This document shows, in pieces, positions 1-13,956 of a stretch of DNA of 64,000 nt; the first letter of the stretch is position 1; every line of letters begins with the position of its first letter. Below the pieces are notes generated by a model, which searched no databases, was not told where the DNA came from, and worked only from the letters and a program-made list of their open reading frames with translations. This DNA is from Sipunculus nudus (lineage: Eukaryota > Annelida > Sipuncula > Golfingiida > Sipunculidae). A program made the translations under genes and the position numbers. Location of the stretch: the NCBI GenBank assembly GCA_026874595.1, contig CM049308.1:95528624-95592623 (forward strand). The letters are read 5' to 3'.

Positions 1-890
1 TTACTTGAAATAGGTCACCATGGTAACAGCAGAATGAGGTCAAGTGTACCCAGGAATAAGCTCATTGACCGTAGTTTAAGATTCCGTAATAAAAGTTGAG
101 ACATTGTATATAGTTTTGAATCTGTGAGACAAAAATCATATTTTGAAGTGTTTGCACTGCAGCGCCCTCTTGTGGATATATTAAAAAAAAAATGAAAAAT
201 TTCATTCGAGATATTTCTATTTAACATATAATGTATGAGTTTTTTAAAAGATTATTTCAAAACTGAGGGCCATTTCGTTTGATCTTACTAGACTAGGGTT
301 ATTTGTTATTACATTGTATCATCATTAACCAATGCTTTTGAACAAATAAATATTATTACCTTTCTTACAATCAAAAATATTACTCCATGTACATTCGTTG
401 TCTAGGTTATCTGGTACATGTCTGAAAATGAAGCTTTCGTCCGAAAAAGCCGTGGGTTTTTAATGTTTTGAGAAACCTATTACCAATCGGTTGTGACAGA
501 AATTAACATACACCGCTTTATTTTAAAGGTTTATCTTATAAACTTAAAACTTAATTCAGACAGAATGACTCAGTTTATACTGTTGATTTTTGGATCAGTT
601 ACTCCTATCATTATCCCTTCATGAGTAAAAAATTCAGAATACAGAAAACCTTTAATAACGCTTAAACCAAACACAGGTATAAATATAGGTCTAATTTGTA
701 TTGAGACTCGATAAGAAGTATAAGTGAGTCTTGGCTGTCATTAAGTGATATAAATATTGACGTCGAATCTTCTTGGAAGACAAGTTCAAACTAGAATATG
801 CCTGTCAACAAGCGCCTACGAATATTCCCCGATTCTCGGAGGCCTATATAAAGTGAAACATTAGGGAATGACGTGACAGCCGTCAAAATT
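1..890. other. No recognisable feature
   Basis: AT-rich sequence with only short open frames broken by stops on both strands. I see no splice-bounded exon, transposon end or tandem repeat that I can support. Confidence 0.5.
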
Positions 891-2260
891 AATGATATCA
901 GAAATGCCAAAGATGGACGAAACTAAAAACATTTTCGTAGGTGGCACAACGAGCCATGTACACGAAATAAATGATAGCTTTGGACATGCACTATTTCGGA
1001 CATGCGCAGGTTGGACATTAAAATCCCAGGCTGATGCATCACACCACCCCTTTTATATATTTGGATTTATACCAAATATACACACACAGATGTACAGCTT
1101 GCATGCAATAAAAAATCATCAGAAATGAATCATTGATTTCAGGCATGTACATCGAACCACTTCTGAGATAAATGCATGGATATATTCAAGGAGTACGTAT
1201 ATATGATTGTAGATAAAGCCATACGTTTTGTGTAAAAGAAAGCCACGGAAGATGGGTGGACATGCAAAATTTCAGGGCGATATGCCAAACCACTCTTGAG
1301 ATAAGGCTATCAATGAATTCTACGCAAATAAGACTGTAGGTGGTGCCATCAGCCTTGTCTACGACAAATCTATCCAAGATAGATAAATGTGCAAATTTTC
1401 AGGCTGATGCATCTATCTAATCGTGAGATATGTGTAATGCCCCCCCCCCACACACACACAAAAAAAAACCCCATAAAATAATAGGTGCAAAAATGATTGT
1501 AGGTGGCGCCACCTGGCAAATGTAAGAGATTAAGATGTCCAGTAATGAGAAGAGCACCGTAAATGGGGCATAATATTATAATATGCATAATAATATAATA
1601 TGCATATTTTGTGACCTCTGACCTCATTAAATATGCGTGAATTCGCTGAGATTGTAATTCAGGTGAGAAACTGTATTGATTTATATATACTCATCATGAG
1701 TTATATGAAAATCCGTAAGATTTTTTTGTAAGTCTGGGTGTCGCCACCATGGTGACCTCTAACCTCATTAAATATGCATGCATTTTGCTGAGAATTTAAT
1801 TTAGGTAAGAAACTCTCTTGGCAAATATATGTAAGTCACCACGGTGCCTCCAAAGTGCGTTGACCTCTGACCTCATTAAATAAACGTGGATTTGCTGGAA
1901 ATCGAATTTAAGCGAGATATTTTATTGATTAACATTTCTTATAAACTTTATCAAAATCCATCACATTCCTCTTACGTTATCACGGCGACACCACAAAGTA
2001 GCCTAGTGACCTCTGACTGTATTAAATATGAACGGATTTTGCCCATAATCGAACTTGGGCAAGATAATTTATTGGAACGTAGTTATGGTGAGTTTCGTGA
2101 AAATCCATCAAAGCCCCGGCAAGTTATCGCGGCCATACTATCACTGACGGTCGGACAGACGGACGGATTTTGGGTATACCATTATACGTCCCGTAATAGG
2201 CGGGCGTATAAAATGCATTATTTCAGCTAAACACATTGAACTGCTCCTGAGATATGTCCT
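890..2260. repeat. Degenerate direct repeats
   Basis: Four diverged blocks start with a GACCTCTGACCTCATTAAAT-like motif near 1612, 1752, 1860 and 2008 and continue with a shared tail (TTTGCTGAGAAT-like, then GAGAAACT or GAGATATT). Spacing is roughly 110-150 bp. Short GGCGCCACC motifs and a CGGACAGACGGACGG tract near 2150 resemble the interior of the TTTTTAGCTC element family seen elsewhere in the window. A C10 run followed by (AC)n and A-rich sequence lies at 1440-1468. Open frames here are short and none looks genic. Confidence 0.5.
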
Positions 2261-2629
2261 ATCATTAGTAAAAGAGAGATGGAAGCTACGCATAAAGGAA
2301 CTGTATGTGGCCCCACAAATCTTTTTCAGACACCAGTTCACATGTGATAGTAGAAGTTTAATAAAAAATATATAAGGAACGTCGCGCATAACCCGAAAAA
2401 AACACTTGCTAACGTTGGCCTTCAACTGCATATCTGTTAAATTTTATTCGTTTACGAGAAGTTCTGATATTCAAACAGCCCCAGTAACTTCGAAATAACC
2501 TTCATAACTTCCTCTGAAGTACAAAAGTTACAGAAACTGCTGCCTCTTGAAAGAATGAAAATAAAATGGATGCTCGAGGTATATACTCTAAACTGATGAG
2601 AATAGTCTTACATATATCATGCGTCCGTA

Positions 2630-2790
2630 CTGAGGGGAAGTAAAGAATAACTGCCGTATACAAAGGTAGAAGAGCCAAAGAAGAAGTAAATAACTACAGG
2701 CCTATTTCTTTTCCTCCTCATATCAATGCGTATTAGAAAAGGTTCTGTATGGTCAATTTTGTCACCGGCGTGACGAAATAACTCATCTGC
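2630..2790 (+). pseudogene. LINE reverse-transcriptase scrap
   Basis: One frame reads PVYKGRRAKEEVNNYRPISF, matching the block typical of LINE reverse transcriptases in which a variable stretch is followed by NYRPIS. The match is lost within about 40 codons and stops follow. It is far too short to place in a LINE clade. It is a decayed 5'-truncated or internal fragment, not a host gene. Confidence 0.5.
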
Positions 2791-3224
2791 TTCTTTGGAA
2801 CATCAATCGACTCCAACAGGGAACAAGGACTTGCGTCTCTCTTTGTGTGGACGACAACCAACCTGGTTTTTGTTATCTTCACGGGTGATTTATGCATGCG
2901 GCAAACTGGCAACAGTTAATAAACATGTATGTTCATTGTAGAAACCATTAGGAGCAAATAGTTTGAGAATATATAGGGGGGGGGGGGATGTGGAGTCGGG
3001 GCTCAAGCCGATCACGTGTTAGCCCTGTAAGGGCCCCCACCGGCTCCCTCACCAAAGACGACAGAAGAGAGTAGAGTTTTTTTCCAGCAGTTTGGCCTCC
3101 AAGTTATTTAAGGAGAAATAGAAGCGATGTCAATGGAAATTTTGATGCCACACCAAGCCAAGTGCAAAGGAATCAAAAACGCCTTTCCTGATCATCCCTA
3201 GAACGACACACACCGAGTCCAAGA

Positions 3225-6200
3225 AGCGAAGAAGCACCCACGAACTCTCCGTGTCGCAGAGCACCAGCAGCCACGAACTCTCCGTGTCGCAGAGCACCAG
3301 CAGCCACGCACACTCCGTGCCGCAGGTCACAGCAGCCACGTAAACGCCGTGCCGCAGATCACAGCAGTCACGCACACTCCGTGCCGCAGATCACAGCAGC
3401 CACGTAAACGCCGAGCCGCAGATCACAGCAGCCACGCACACTCCGTGCCGCAGATCACAGCAGCCACGTAAACGCCGTGTCGCAGATCACAGCAGTCACG
3501 CACACTCCGTGCCGCAGATCACAGCAGCCATGTACACTCCGTGCCGCAGATCACAGCAGCCACGAACATTCCAGGCCGCAGAATACCAGCAGCCACGCAC
3601 ACACCATGCCGCACATCACAGCAGTCACGCACACTCCGTGCCGCAGATCACAGCAGCCATGTACACTCCGTGCCGCAGATCACAGCAGCCACGCACACTC
3701 TGTGCCACATCACAGCAGCCACGCACCCTCCATGCCGCAGATCACAGCAGCCACGCACACTCTGTGCCACATAACAGCAGCCACGCACCCTCCATGCCGC
3801 AGATCACAGCAGCCACGTACCCTCCATGCCGCAGATCACAGCATCCACATACACTCCGTGCCGCAGATCACAGCAGCCACGCACACTCCATGCCAGAGAT
3901 CACAGCAGCCACATACACACCGCCCCGCACAGCACCGGCAGCCACGCACACTCTGTGCTGCAGAGCACCAGCAGCCCGAACACTCTGTGCCGCAGATCAC
4001 AGCAGCCAAGCACACTTCGTGCTGCAGAATACCAGCAGCCACGCACACACCTTGCCACAGATCACAGCAGCCACGCACACTCCGTGCCCCAGATCACAGC
4101 TGCCACGCACACACTGTGCCGCAGATCACAGCAGCCACGCACACTCTGTGCCGCAGATCATATCAGCCATGCACACTCCGTGCCGCAGATCACAGCAGCC
4201 ACGCACAATCCATGCAGCAGATCACAGCAGCCACGCACACTCAGTGCCGCAGATCACAGGAGCCATGTACACTCCGTACTACAGATCTCAGCAGCCACGC
4301 ACACTCCGTGCCACAGATCACAGCAGCCATGTACACTCCTGGCCGCAGATCACAGCAGCCACACACACTCCATGCCGCAGATCACAGCAGCCACACATAC
4401 TCCGTGCCGCAGATCACAGCAGCCACGTACACTCCGTTCTGCAGATCACAGCAGCCACGTACACTCCGTTCTGCAGAGCACCAGCAGCCACGCAGACTCC
4501 GTGCCGCAGGTCACAGCAGCCACGTAAACGCCGTGCCGCAGATCACAGCAGTCACGCACACTCCGTGCCGCAGATCACAGCAGCCACGTAAACGCCGTGC
4601 CGCAGATCACAGCAGCCACGCACACTCCGTGCCGCAGATCACAGCAGCCACGTAAACGCCGTGTCGCAGATCACAGCAGTCATGCACACTCCGTGCCGCA
4701 GATCACAGCAGCCATGTACACTCCGTGCCGCAGATCACAGCAGCCACGAACATTCCAGGCCGCAGAATACCAGCAGCCACGCACACACCATGCCGCACAT
4801 CACAGCAGTCACGCACACTCCGTGCCGCAGATCACAGCAGCCATGTACACTCCGTGCCGCAGATCACAGCAGCCACGCACACTCTGTGCCACATCACAGC
4901 AGCCACGCACCCTCCATGCCGCAGATCTCAGCAGCCACGCACACTCTGTGCCACATCACAGCAGCCACGCACCCTCCATGCCGCAGATCACAGCAGCCAC
5001 GTACCCTCCATGCCGCAGATCACAGCATCCACATACACTCCGTGCCGCAGATCACAGCAGCCACGCACACTCCATGCCAGAGATCACAGCAGCCACATAC
5101 ACACCGCCCCGCACAGCACCGGCAGCCATGCACACTCTGTGCTGCAGAGCACCAGCAGCCCGAACACTCTGTGCCGCAGATCACAGCAGCCACGCACACT
5201 TCGTGCTGCAGAATACCAGCAGCCACGCACACACCTTGCCACAGATCACAGCAGCCACGCACACTCCGTGCCCCAGATCACAGCTGCCACGCACACACTG
5301 TGCCGCAGATCACAGCAGCCACGCACACTCTGTGCCGCAGATCATATCAGCCATGCACACTCCGTGCCGCAGATCACAGCAGCCACGCACACTCCATGCA
5401 GCAGATCACAGCAGCCACGCACACACTGTGCCGCAGATCACAGGAGCCATGTACACTCCGTACTACAGATCTCAGCAGCCACGCACACTCCGTGCCACAG
5501 ATCACAGCAGCCATGTACACTCCTGGCCGCAGATCACAGCAGTCACGCACACTCCGTGCCGCAGATCACAGCAGCCATGTACACTCCGTGCCGCAGATCA
5601 CAGCAGCCACGCACACTCTGTGCCACATCACAGCAGCCACGCACCCTCCATGCCGCAGATCTCAGCAGCCACGCACACTCTGTGCCACATCACAGCAGCC
5701 ACGCACCCTCCATGCCGCAGATCACAGCAGCCACGTACCCTCCATGCCGCAGATCACAGCATCCACATACACTCCGTGCCGCAGATCACAGCAGCCACGC
5801 ACACTCCATGCCAGAGATCACAGCAGCCACATACACACCGCCCCGCACAGCACCGGCAGCCATGCACACTCTGTGCTGCAGAGCACCAGCAGCCCGAACA
5901 CTCTGTGCCGCAGATCACAGCAGCCACGCACACTTCGTGCTGCAGAATACCAGCAGCCACGCACACACCTTGCCACAGATCACAGCAGCCACGCACACTC
6001 CGTGCCCCAGATCACAGCTGCCACGCACACACTGTGCCGCAGATCACAGCAGCCACGCACACTCTGTGCCGCAGATCATATCAGCCATGCACACTCCGTG
6101 CCGCAGATCACAGCAGCCACGCACACTCCATGCAGCAGATCACAGCAGCCACGCACACACTGTGCCGCAGATCACAGGAGCCATGTACACTCCGTACTAC

Positions 6201-8990
6201 AGATCTCAGCAGCCACGCACACTCCGTGCCACAGATCACAGCAGCCATGTACACTCCTGGCCGCAGATCACAGCAGCCACACACACTCCATGCCGCAGAT
6301 CACAGCAGCCACACATACTCCGTGCCGCAGATCACAGCAGCCACGTACACTCCGTTGTGCAGATCACAGCAGCCACGCACACTCTGTGCTGTACATCACG
6401 GCAGCCACGCACTTTCCGTGCCGCAGAGCATCAGCCGCCACGCACACTCCGTTCCGCAGATCACTATATGCCGCAGATCACAGAAGCCACGCACACTTCA
6501 TGCGGCAGATCACAGCAGCCACGCACACTCAGTGCCTATCACGGCAGCCACGCACACTCGGTGCCGCAGAGCATCAGCAGCCACGCACACTCGGTGCCGC
6601 AGAGCATCAGCAGCCACGCACACTCTGTGCTGCAGATCACCAGCAGCCACGCACACTCCGTTCCTCAGATCACAGCAGCCACGCACTCTCCGTGTCGCAG
6701 ATCACAGCAGCCACGCACACTCAGTGCCGCAGAGCATCAGCAGCCACGCAAACTCCGTGCTGCAGATGACCAGCAGCCAGGCACACTCCGTGCTGCAGAT
6801 CTCAGCAGCCATGCACAATCCATGCCGCTGATCACAGCAGCAACACACACTCCCTGCCGCAGATCACAGCAGCCACGCACACGCTGTGCCGCAGATCACC
6901 GGCAGCAACACACACTTCCTGTCACAGATCACAGCAGCCACGCACACTCCGTGCCGCAGATCACCAGCAGCCACGCACACTCCGCGTCGCAGATCCCAGC
7001 AGCCATGCACACTCCGTGCCGCAGAGCATCAGCAGCCACGCACACTCCGTGCCGCAGATGATCAGCAGCCACGCACACTCCATGCCGCAGATCACCAGCA
7101 GCCACGCACACTCCGTGCCTCAGATCTCAGCAGCCAGGCACTCTCCGTGTCGCAGATTACAGCAGCCACGCACACTCAGTGCCGCAGAGCATCAGCAGCC
7201 ACGCAAACTCTGTGCTGCAGATGACCAGCAGCCAGGCACACTCCGTGCTGCAGATCTCAGCAGCCACGCACAATCCATGCCACTGATCACAGCAGCAACA
7301 CACACTCCCTGCCGCAGATCACAGCAGCCAAGCACACGCCGTGCGGCAGATCACCTGCAGCAACACACACTTCCTGTCACAGATCACAGCAGCCACGCAC
7401 ACTCCGTGCCGCAGATCACCAGCAGCCACGCACTCTCCGTGTCGCAGATCACAGCAGCCACACACTCTCCGTGTCGCAGATCCCAGCAGCCACGCACACT
7501 CCATGCCGCAGAGCATCAGCAGCCACACACACTCCCTGCCGCAGATCACAGCAGCCACGCACACTCCGTGCCACAGATCACAGCAGCAACACACACTTTC
7601 TGTCGCAGATCACAGCAGCCACGCACACACCATGCCGCAGATCAAAGCAGCCACGCACACTCCGTGCCGCAGATCACAGCAGCCACGCACACTCTGTGCC
7701 ACATCACAGCAGCCATGTACCCTCCATGCCGAAGATCACAGCATCCACATACACTCCGTGCCGCAGATCACATCAGCCACGCACACTCCATGCTGCAGAT
7801 CACAGCATCCACATAAACTCCGTGCCGCAGATCACAGCAGCCACGCACACTCCATGCCAGAGATCACAGCAGCCACGCACACACCGTGCTGCAGAGCACC
7901 AACAGCCACATACACACCGCCCCGCACAGCACCGGCAGCCACGCACACTCTGTGCTGCAGAGCACCAGCAGCCCGAACACTCTGTGCTGCAGATCACAGC
8001 AGCCACGCACACTTCGTGCTGCAGAATACCAGCAGCCACGCACACACCTTGCCACAGATCACAGCAGCCATGCACACTCCGTGCCCCAGATCACAGCAGC
8101 CACGCACACACCGTGCCGCAGATCACAGCAGCCACGCACACTCTGTGCCGCAGATCACATCAGCCATGCACACTCCGTGCAGCAGATCACAGCAGCCACG
8201 CACACTCCATGCAGCAGATCACAGCAGCCACGCACACTCAGTGCCGCAGATCACAGCAGCCACGCAAACTCCGTGCCACAGATGACCAGCAGCCAGGCAC
8301 ACTCCGTGCCGCAGATCTCAGCAGCCACGCACAATCCATGCCGCTGATCACAGCAGCAACACACACTCCCTGCCGCAGATCACAGCAGCCACACACACGC
8401 CGTGTCGCAGATCACCGGCAGCAACACACACTCCCTGTCACAGATCACAGCAGCCACGCACACTCCGTGCCGCAGATCACCAGCAGCCACGCACTCTCCG
8501 TGTTGCAGATCACAGCAGCCACGCACTCTCCGTGTCGCAGATCCCAGCAGCCACGCACACTCCGTGCCGCAGAGCATCAGCAGCCACACACACTCCCTGC
8601 CGCAGATCACAGCAGCCACGCACACTCCGTGCCACAGATCACAGCAGCAACACACACTTTCTGTCGCAGATCACAGCAGCCACGCACACTCCGTGCCACA
8701 GATCACAGCAGCCACGCACACTCCGTGCCGCAGATGATCAGCAGCCACGCACACTCCGTGCCGCAGATCACAGCAGCCACGCACACTCCGTGCCGCAGAG
8801 CATCAGCAGCCACGCACACTCCGTGCCGCAGATCTCAGCAGCCACGCACATTCCGTGCCGCAGATCACAGCAGCCACGCACACTCCGTGCCGCAGATCAC
8901 AGCAGCCACGCACACTCCGTGCCGCAGATCTCAGCAGCCACGCACACTCCGTGCCGCTGATCACCAGTAGCCACGCACACTCCGTGCCGA
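3225..8990. repeat. 32-bp satellite array with higher-order repeat
   Basis: About 5.75 kb (about 180 copies) of a 32-bp unit containing CAGCAGCCACGCACACTCCG and then TGCCGCAGATCA. Variants such as TGTACACTCC, CACCCTCC, GTAAACGCC and GAGCATCAGCAG recur in a fixed order. The block starting near 3529 returns at 4713, and the CACAGCAGTCACGC marker at 3617 returns at 4801. Both offsets are 1,184 bp, which is 37 units. A further partial copy starts near 5535. Because 32 is not a multiple of 3, three consecutive units give a 32-residue peptide period in every frame (PQITAATHTPCRRSQQ and so on). The unit rarely contains stops, so long open frames appear on both strands without being genes. Confidence 0.93.
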
Positions 8991-10108
8991 ACACATGTAC
9001 ACCAGCTTCGTCTGCATGCAGACAGTCTGGCCTTGCCTGGATCTCTTATTTCGAAAGATAACGAGTCGCTTTTTAGCTTCATTCAAAAGCCGTCACACGT
9101 GAGGTAGCGGGCCCATTTATGACAATAATATGAGCATGTATTTACTCGGGGACTATATCTGCTGGTGTTTCAAGTGTGGCATTGTACAATGAAGTGCTCT
9201 GCATCGTTTTCAACGTAAAATAGGAAAGACCTGTGCATGACGTATTAGAGGTCGGTAGGAGGTGTCACGTACACTGCGTAGTCATTCTAATATGTTCTCA
9301 TCATGTATGCCGCATATATCGCTTGGTTAAAGCTTTACTGTCCAGACCCGCCTTCAAACGCCTACTAACGGTCTTTCTACATACCATAAATTTATTTGAG
9401 AGTTATGTTTTTTTTTTTTACATTTACTGACCATGCACGTGGGTCAGAGCCTGGGTCAGCCAAACATGCTTAAAACCCTCCCCGAAAGATTGGGCTGTAC
9501 ATTTGCACTATATAGTCCTTAATCCTGTGCTGCATTGGGCAATCAGGTCTTTGCCGAAAGCAGGCTGTTTTCGGTGGAAACCTCCATGCAGATCATAAAA
9601 AATGTAAAATTTACTCAAATTGATGTGTAAATTAAAAATTATTTATTCTAATAACGGCGAGTACATTGCGGGAAAAATAACCTTTAAAACGAGGTTTCGT
9701 ACGCAAAGCGGTTTTAGAGAACATTGCGAACAAATATTTACTCATATACTTTATTATATATTGAGGTATACATATTAGGTGTAAATTAAATAAATTTTAC
9801 TTGATTTTCAAAAGACAATATATATTCACAAGAAACTAACCGCGTGGCCGCCCGCGCGCCATACGCCTGCCGCCCCCGCTATCTATTTGTCATAAGTCAT
9901 GTATATATGTAATTTATCACGTAAAAATAAATTGGTGTTTTCTTTGTCAAACGGCGACGTTGTCAACTTAACCGCAAGATTTGCATCTGAAACATTTTTT
10001 AACCGGCTATGAAGTATCATGATATATATTTATTGTATGTTAATATCATTCACAAGTTGTGTCATTTCATTTATATAACATGATGTATATTTATTTCATG
10101 TTTATTTC
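8991..10108. other. Non-coding, nothing recognised
   Basis: Unique-looking AT-rich sequence after the satellite ends. A short GC-rich patch rich in CCGCCCGCG occurs near 9842-9885, with a weak echo near 11010-11045. No exon or transposon boundary can be supported. Confidence 0.45.
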
Positions 10109-10604
10109 CACGCTCTTTACACAGCGCTTTACCTATAGGCCTACTACCTATATCGTAAGCGCTGTTTATTTTGACCTCGTATCGCTACATCAGAGGGGAA
10201 CACTGCATTTTGGTCCAATCAGATGAGATCCTGTGCTGGAAGACAAAACGGTATACCAGCCAAGCGAGGAATACAGGGAGCCAATGTTGTCCATTTCGTT
10301 TTTTCAGTGACAGCTTATCGCCCCGGCAACCATTTGAACAGGCCACAGGCTCCGAGAGAATGGCCCCTCACGTGGTTTTCTCAGGTCCTTGTGTACATAG
10401 GATGCCCGGCCGGTGAGCTGTAATTCAAACGAAATGAAACAACATAGGTTCCGTGCACACCTCGCTGGCTTTCCGTTTTACCGGCAAACGGATACATGGA
10501 TACGCTAACACAGTCGTAATGTCATAATCGAATCGGTCGAGGATGCGAGAACGTAGAGCTAGGGAGCAATTAAAATTCGACCATTAACTGTCATCAAGCG
10601 GCGC
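10109..10604 (+). repeat. Dispersed repeat, copy 1
   Basis: This ~496-bp block is matched in inverted orientation at 46981-47700. Shared landmarks include the CTCTTTACACAGCGCTTTAC start, TATCGTAAGCGCTGTT, CAGCCAAGCGAGGAATACA, GCATCCTATGTACACAAGG (as its complement) and a GATGACAGTT/GCGGCGC end. No transposase frame is visible. It behaves like a non-autonomous mobile element of unknown class. Short open frames across it are incidental. Confidence 0.7.
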
Positions 10605-11100
10605 ATGAAGCGCAGCTATGGGCGGAGTCAGGATGCCTGTCGAGTGTTTGTTAATTGGCATCTGGTTGACTGCTTGTCACATCATATGCACGTTTTTCCA
10701 GCAGACAACGAACCGCCATCTGGTGTCTAAATGTATCATAAACGGTCAAAGCAGGCAGCGGGAATATCAGTAGCTTCTTTAGAAGCGCAAGATTTCCGCT
10801 GCCTCAGGAGCGTATTTTATCTCATTCACAACCGGACCTTAATATATTTAATTTGTTTTAATTGTTTTCAAAGTATAGTGCTTCATAATCCCTGGAGGCT
10901 GGATGTGTTACGATGTATGTTTAAATTGGAGAACTATGTACATGTTGCACTTTAAAAATAAACTACTACTACTGTATTGGGGGGGGGGGGGGAATCTTGC
11001 CGACTAGCATGTCGCCCGCGTGATGCACGCGTGCCGCCCGCGCTAGTGTGTTTTGGCCTTGACTGACACCACGCACGTGGGAAAAAGATGTTTTACAAAT
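10605..11100. other. Spacer with a poly(G) tract
   Basis: No gene recognised. A run of about 13 G residues lies near 10979-10992, followed by a GC-rich patch with CGCCCGCG. Confidence 0.4.
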
Positions 11101-12663
11101 GGGTCATTCTATGAAAAACGGCCCAGTTCAGCCGTACATCATCTGAAAACTCACTTATCTTATTAATTAAACATTTGTTGTATAGAGTCTCACATGGAAA
11201 TAAAAAAAATGTAAACTATATAAAATATCAGCAGAACACTTTAGTCCATGCATGAAAAGTTAAGTATTTGTGGCTTATTCATTGCCCTAAATGTATCATC
11301 AATTTCAACACCGTTACAGATTTTAGACAGTTTGAGTTGGATATTTTGATGCCAATTTCACGGTTCCACATAATCAATTAAGAAAACAATATTAAAGACT
11401 CACCTGTACGATGTATTTTATTATAAAAATATAATTTAACCCTGCAAAATGCGTATTATTAATTTTATTAGTTACATTTAAATCCTGAAACAAAATACAG
11501 CTGCAATTCACTGAAGGTATAATGCAATAAATGGAAGGAAAATAAAGTAATCTACCTCGGATAATAAAATGTGGGAGACAAAAGCATTTTCTATTATGTT
11601 TTAGGTCATTTTTTTTTCTTGAAATTATGCCCATTTTCAAAATATAACGGTGTTGAAGAAGATTAACGGTGTTGAATTATAAAATGTATGTTATCATTGG
11701 CAAAAGTATTACTTAAAGAATGCAGACTTCTGTTATAATACCTAAAAGTTTAAAATTTAAAAATACATAACACAGTGATCCCTATAAAAACGGTGAAATT
11801 CTGAATATCTATGTCAGTTTGTAGAAATAAGATGTTACATCCTGACACCTTTATGTTTTAACACCGTTCATCGACATTGACCACCGTTGAAAGTGAAAAG
11901 TAATGATGTTGATATATAATGGTTTTGAAAAAAATGTGATATTTATTCGAAGAAAATTAATTACTCCTTCAACCTGTCTAGAATTCTCAGTAAATTTGAG
12001 AGTTGATATATAGTGTGAGCTATATTCTAATACTACGAAAAGCATTCATGTTTCCATAATTTTTTAGAAATATATGTAACGGTGTTGAAGAGCAATAAAT
12101 ATACGGACATTTTTACACAATTATTGATTTTTAGTTGTTGTAAGATGACATAATACATACCGATAATGATTTATGGAGTCATTCTGTGACGTTACTTCAA
12201 CTTAGACGGGTTTAAACACAATCAACATTGTGCCATTGCGATCAAATCCACTTTATAATGATATAATGAAATGAATATGGGGACATGCATTTTAATCGCA
12301 ATACAAGTGAAAAAAGAGGGATGTCAAGATACTTATGAAAGTTTTAAGGAACGATGATATTATTTATAAAGAGTGAAAAATCCTAGGGCTACACCATTTT
12401 TAATAAAGATAAGAGGATAATCAGTAATTTATTATGGCATCGGGACAGGTAGTTTTTGATGACCTATGAACCATTAAGGACAAATTTGAAGCATTTCAAG
12501 TATTACTTCGCTTACAAAAATAGGTCAGATTAGACTGAAAATATAAAAAACTGAAATTCAACCCTGAAAACCTGATGGCAGATTGCATACATGTACTAGG
12601 GTACTGTGAATGCTATAGGAACATGAATTTTCATGAATTGTGTCGTCTTTTGTAGAATGACCC
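11101..12663. mobile_element. 1.56-kb inverted-repeat DNA element
   Basis: The block starts GGGTCATTCTATGAAAAACG and ends with the inverse of GGGTCATTCTACAAAAGACG, giving imperfect terminal inverted repeats of about 20 bp. No clear target duplication is visible. The interior is AT-rich and lacks a recognisable transposase. It holds several copies, in both orientations, of a ten-base motif close to AACACCGTTA (near 11308, 11646, 11665, 11861, 11880 and 12077). Such subterminal and internal motifs can be transposase binding sites. Probably a non-autonomous DNA transposon; superfamily not assigned. Confidence 0.55.
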
Positions 12664-13275
12664 AAACATCATATAATAAGGCTCAATATCTCGGATTAAC
12701 AATTGACAGTGGTCTTACATGGAGAGCACATATCAATGAACCTGCTTCCAAACCTTAACTAGGCGCTCTTGCTCGTCTGAGCAAAGTTTTATCTTCACAG
12801 GAACTCGCTCATATTTATATGACCACTATACAACCCTTTATTGATTACGGTTTAATCATTTGGGGCCATCAAAGCCAAATTAACATGAACGTTGTCCAGA
12901 AATTCCAAAATAGGGCTGCCCGTATAATTTCTGGGAATTATAATATGAATAAACCTAGTACAATATTGATATTGTGGCAATACATCAATCAACGATATTG
13001 TATCTCTCTAATATATTCATGTTTAAATGCCTGAATGGCCTAGCACCTGGTTATCTTATAATTATCTATCAGAAACCCGTTCTGAAATACACTCTTATAA
13101 CACGAGATATTCTTGTCAAGTCAAAGTACCTACAGTTAGAACTGAATTGATGCGAAAATCTTTTATTATCAGGGACCGAAATTATGGAACTTGTCACCGG
13201 AAGCTTTACGTAAGATAGATAATTTAGATAGATTCAGAAAAGATCTTAAGCAATATTCTCTAAGCCCCTGACATA
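12664..13275 (+). pseudogene. LINE reverse-transcriptase C-terminal fragment
   Basis: The frame opens with QYLGLTIDSGLTWRAHI, the YLG-x-D...W..H block of Jockey/CR1/RTE-type reverse transcriptases. It continues through IQPFIDYGLIIWG and QNRAARIISG, and after a frameshift near 13020 through KCLNGLAPGYL. A stop interrupts the frame near 12755. This is the thumb and C-terminal part only; the catalytic core is missing. AT-rich sequence to about 13680 ending in AATAAAGATATATTAATAAAT could be the element's 3' UTR and tail. Its 5' edge abuts the inverted-repeat element that ends at 12663. Confidence 0.75.
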
Positions 13276-13689
13276 ATATCAATAAATCTTTTTTACTTCT
13301 TTTTCATGGTATGCGTGCATTTTGACATTTTATGCTTTACGAATACCAGTAAGTGAATAAACACTAACATAACTATGCACACTTGCACTTGTGGTTTGTA
13401 TTATAATCTGCACTTATTTCATACAATGTTATCAACATTGTTAATAATCTGAATAGCCCATGACTGTCTAAATAATATTCTTTAATAAAATCTTAATAAT
13501 GGTCACACTAGTACAGGGACTAACAATGTGTTATATGTTTGCTCAATTGTATAGTACTGTCATGCTATTTGATCATGTTTAAAATATCAATTATTATCAG
13601 GGCCTTAATTGTGGAAGATAAGTATATTCTGAACAAGCCACCCTGAATAAAGATATATTAATAAATTAATAAATAATAATATGAGTGTT

Positions 13690-13909
13690 TATCCTAAATA
13701 TTAAGATACTTGTATAACTCGAAGAAACTTTCATATATTATGTTATATTATATAAAACAACATATTCGGATTTTCGTTATGCGCATGCACCACTGTATAA
13801 TTGAAATGATAGGAAGACAGCTTGGTAGGCAAATATGACTGAAAATCCAATTATACCATAAATTTCCTTTGCTGATTGATAAAAGATTAAAGAGCCGCAG
13901 TCATACAAC

Positions 13910-13956
<47 letters not shown>

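Noticed and set aside
3477-8970. Open frames of 300-780 codons on the plus strand, and shorter cysteine-rich ones on the minus strand
   Set aside because: All are translations of the 32-bp satellite. Several frames overlap for kilobases with the same 32-residue period, and there is no start context, splice site or domain.
3225-8990. CRISPR-like appearance (32-bp repeat)
   Set aside because: Units are directly abutting with no unique spacers, no cas genes, and the setting is eukaryotic.
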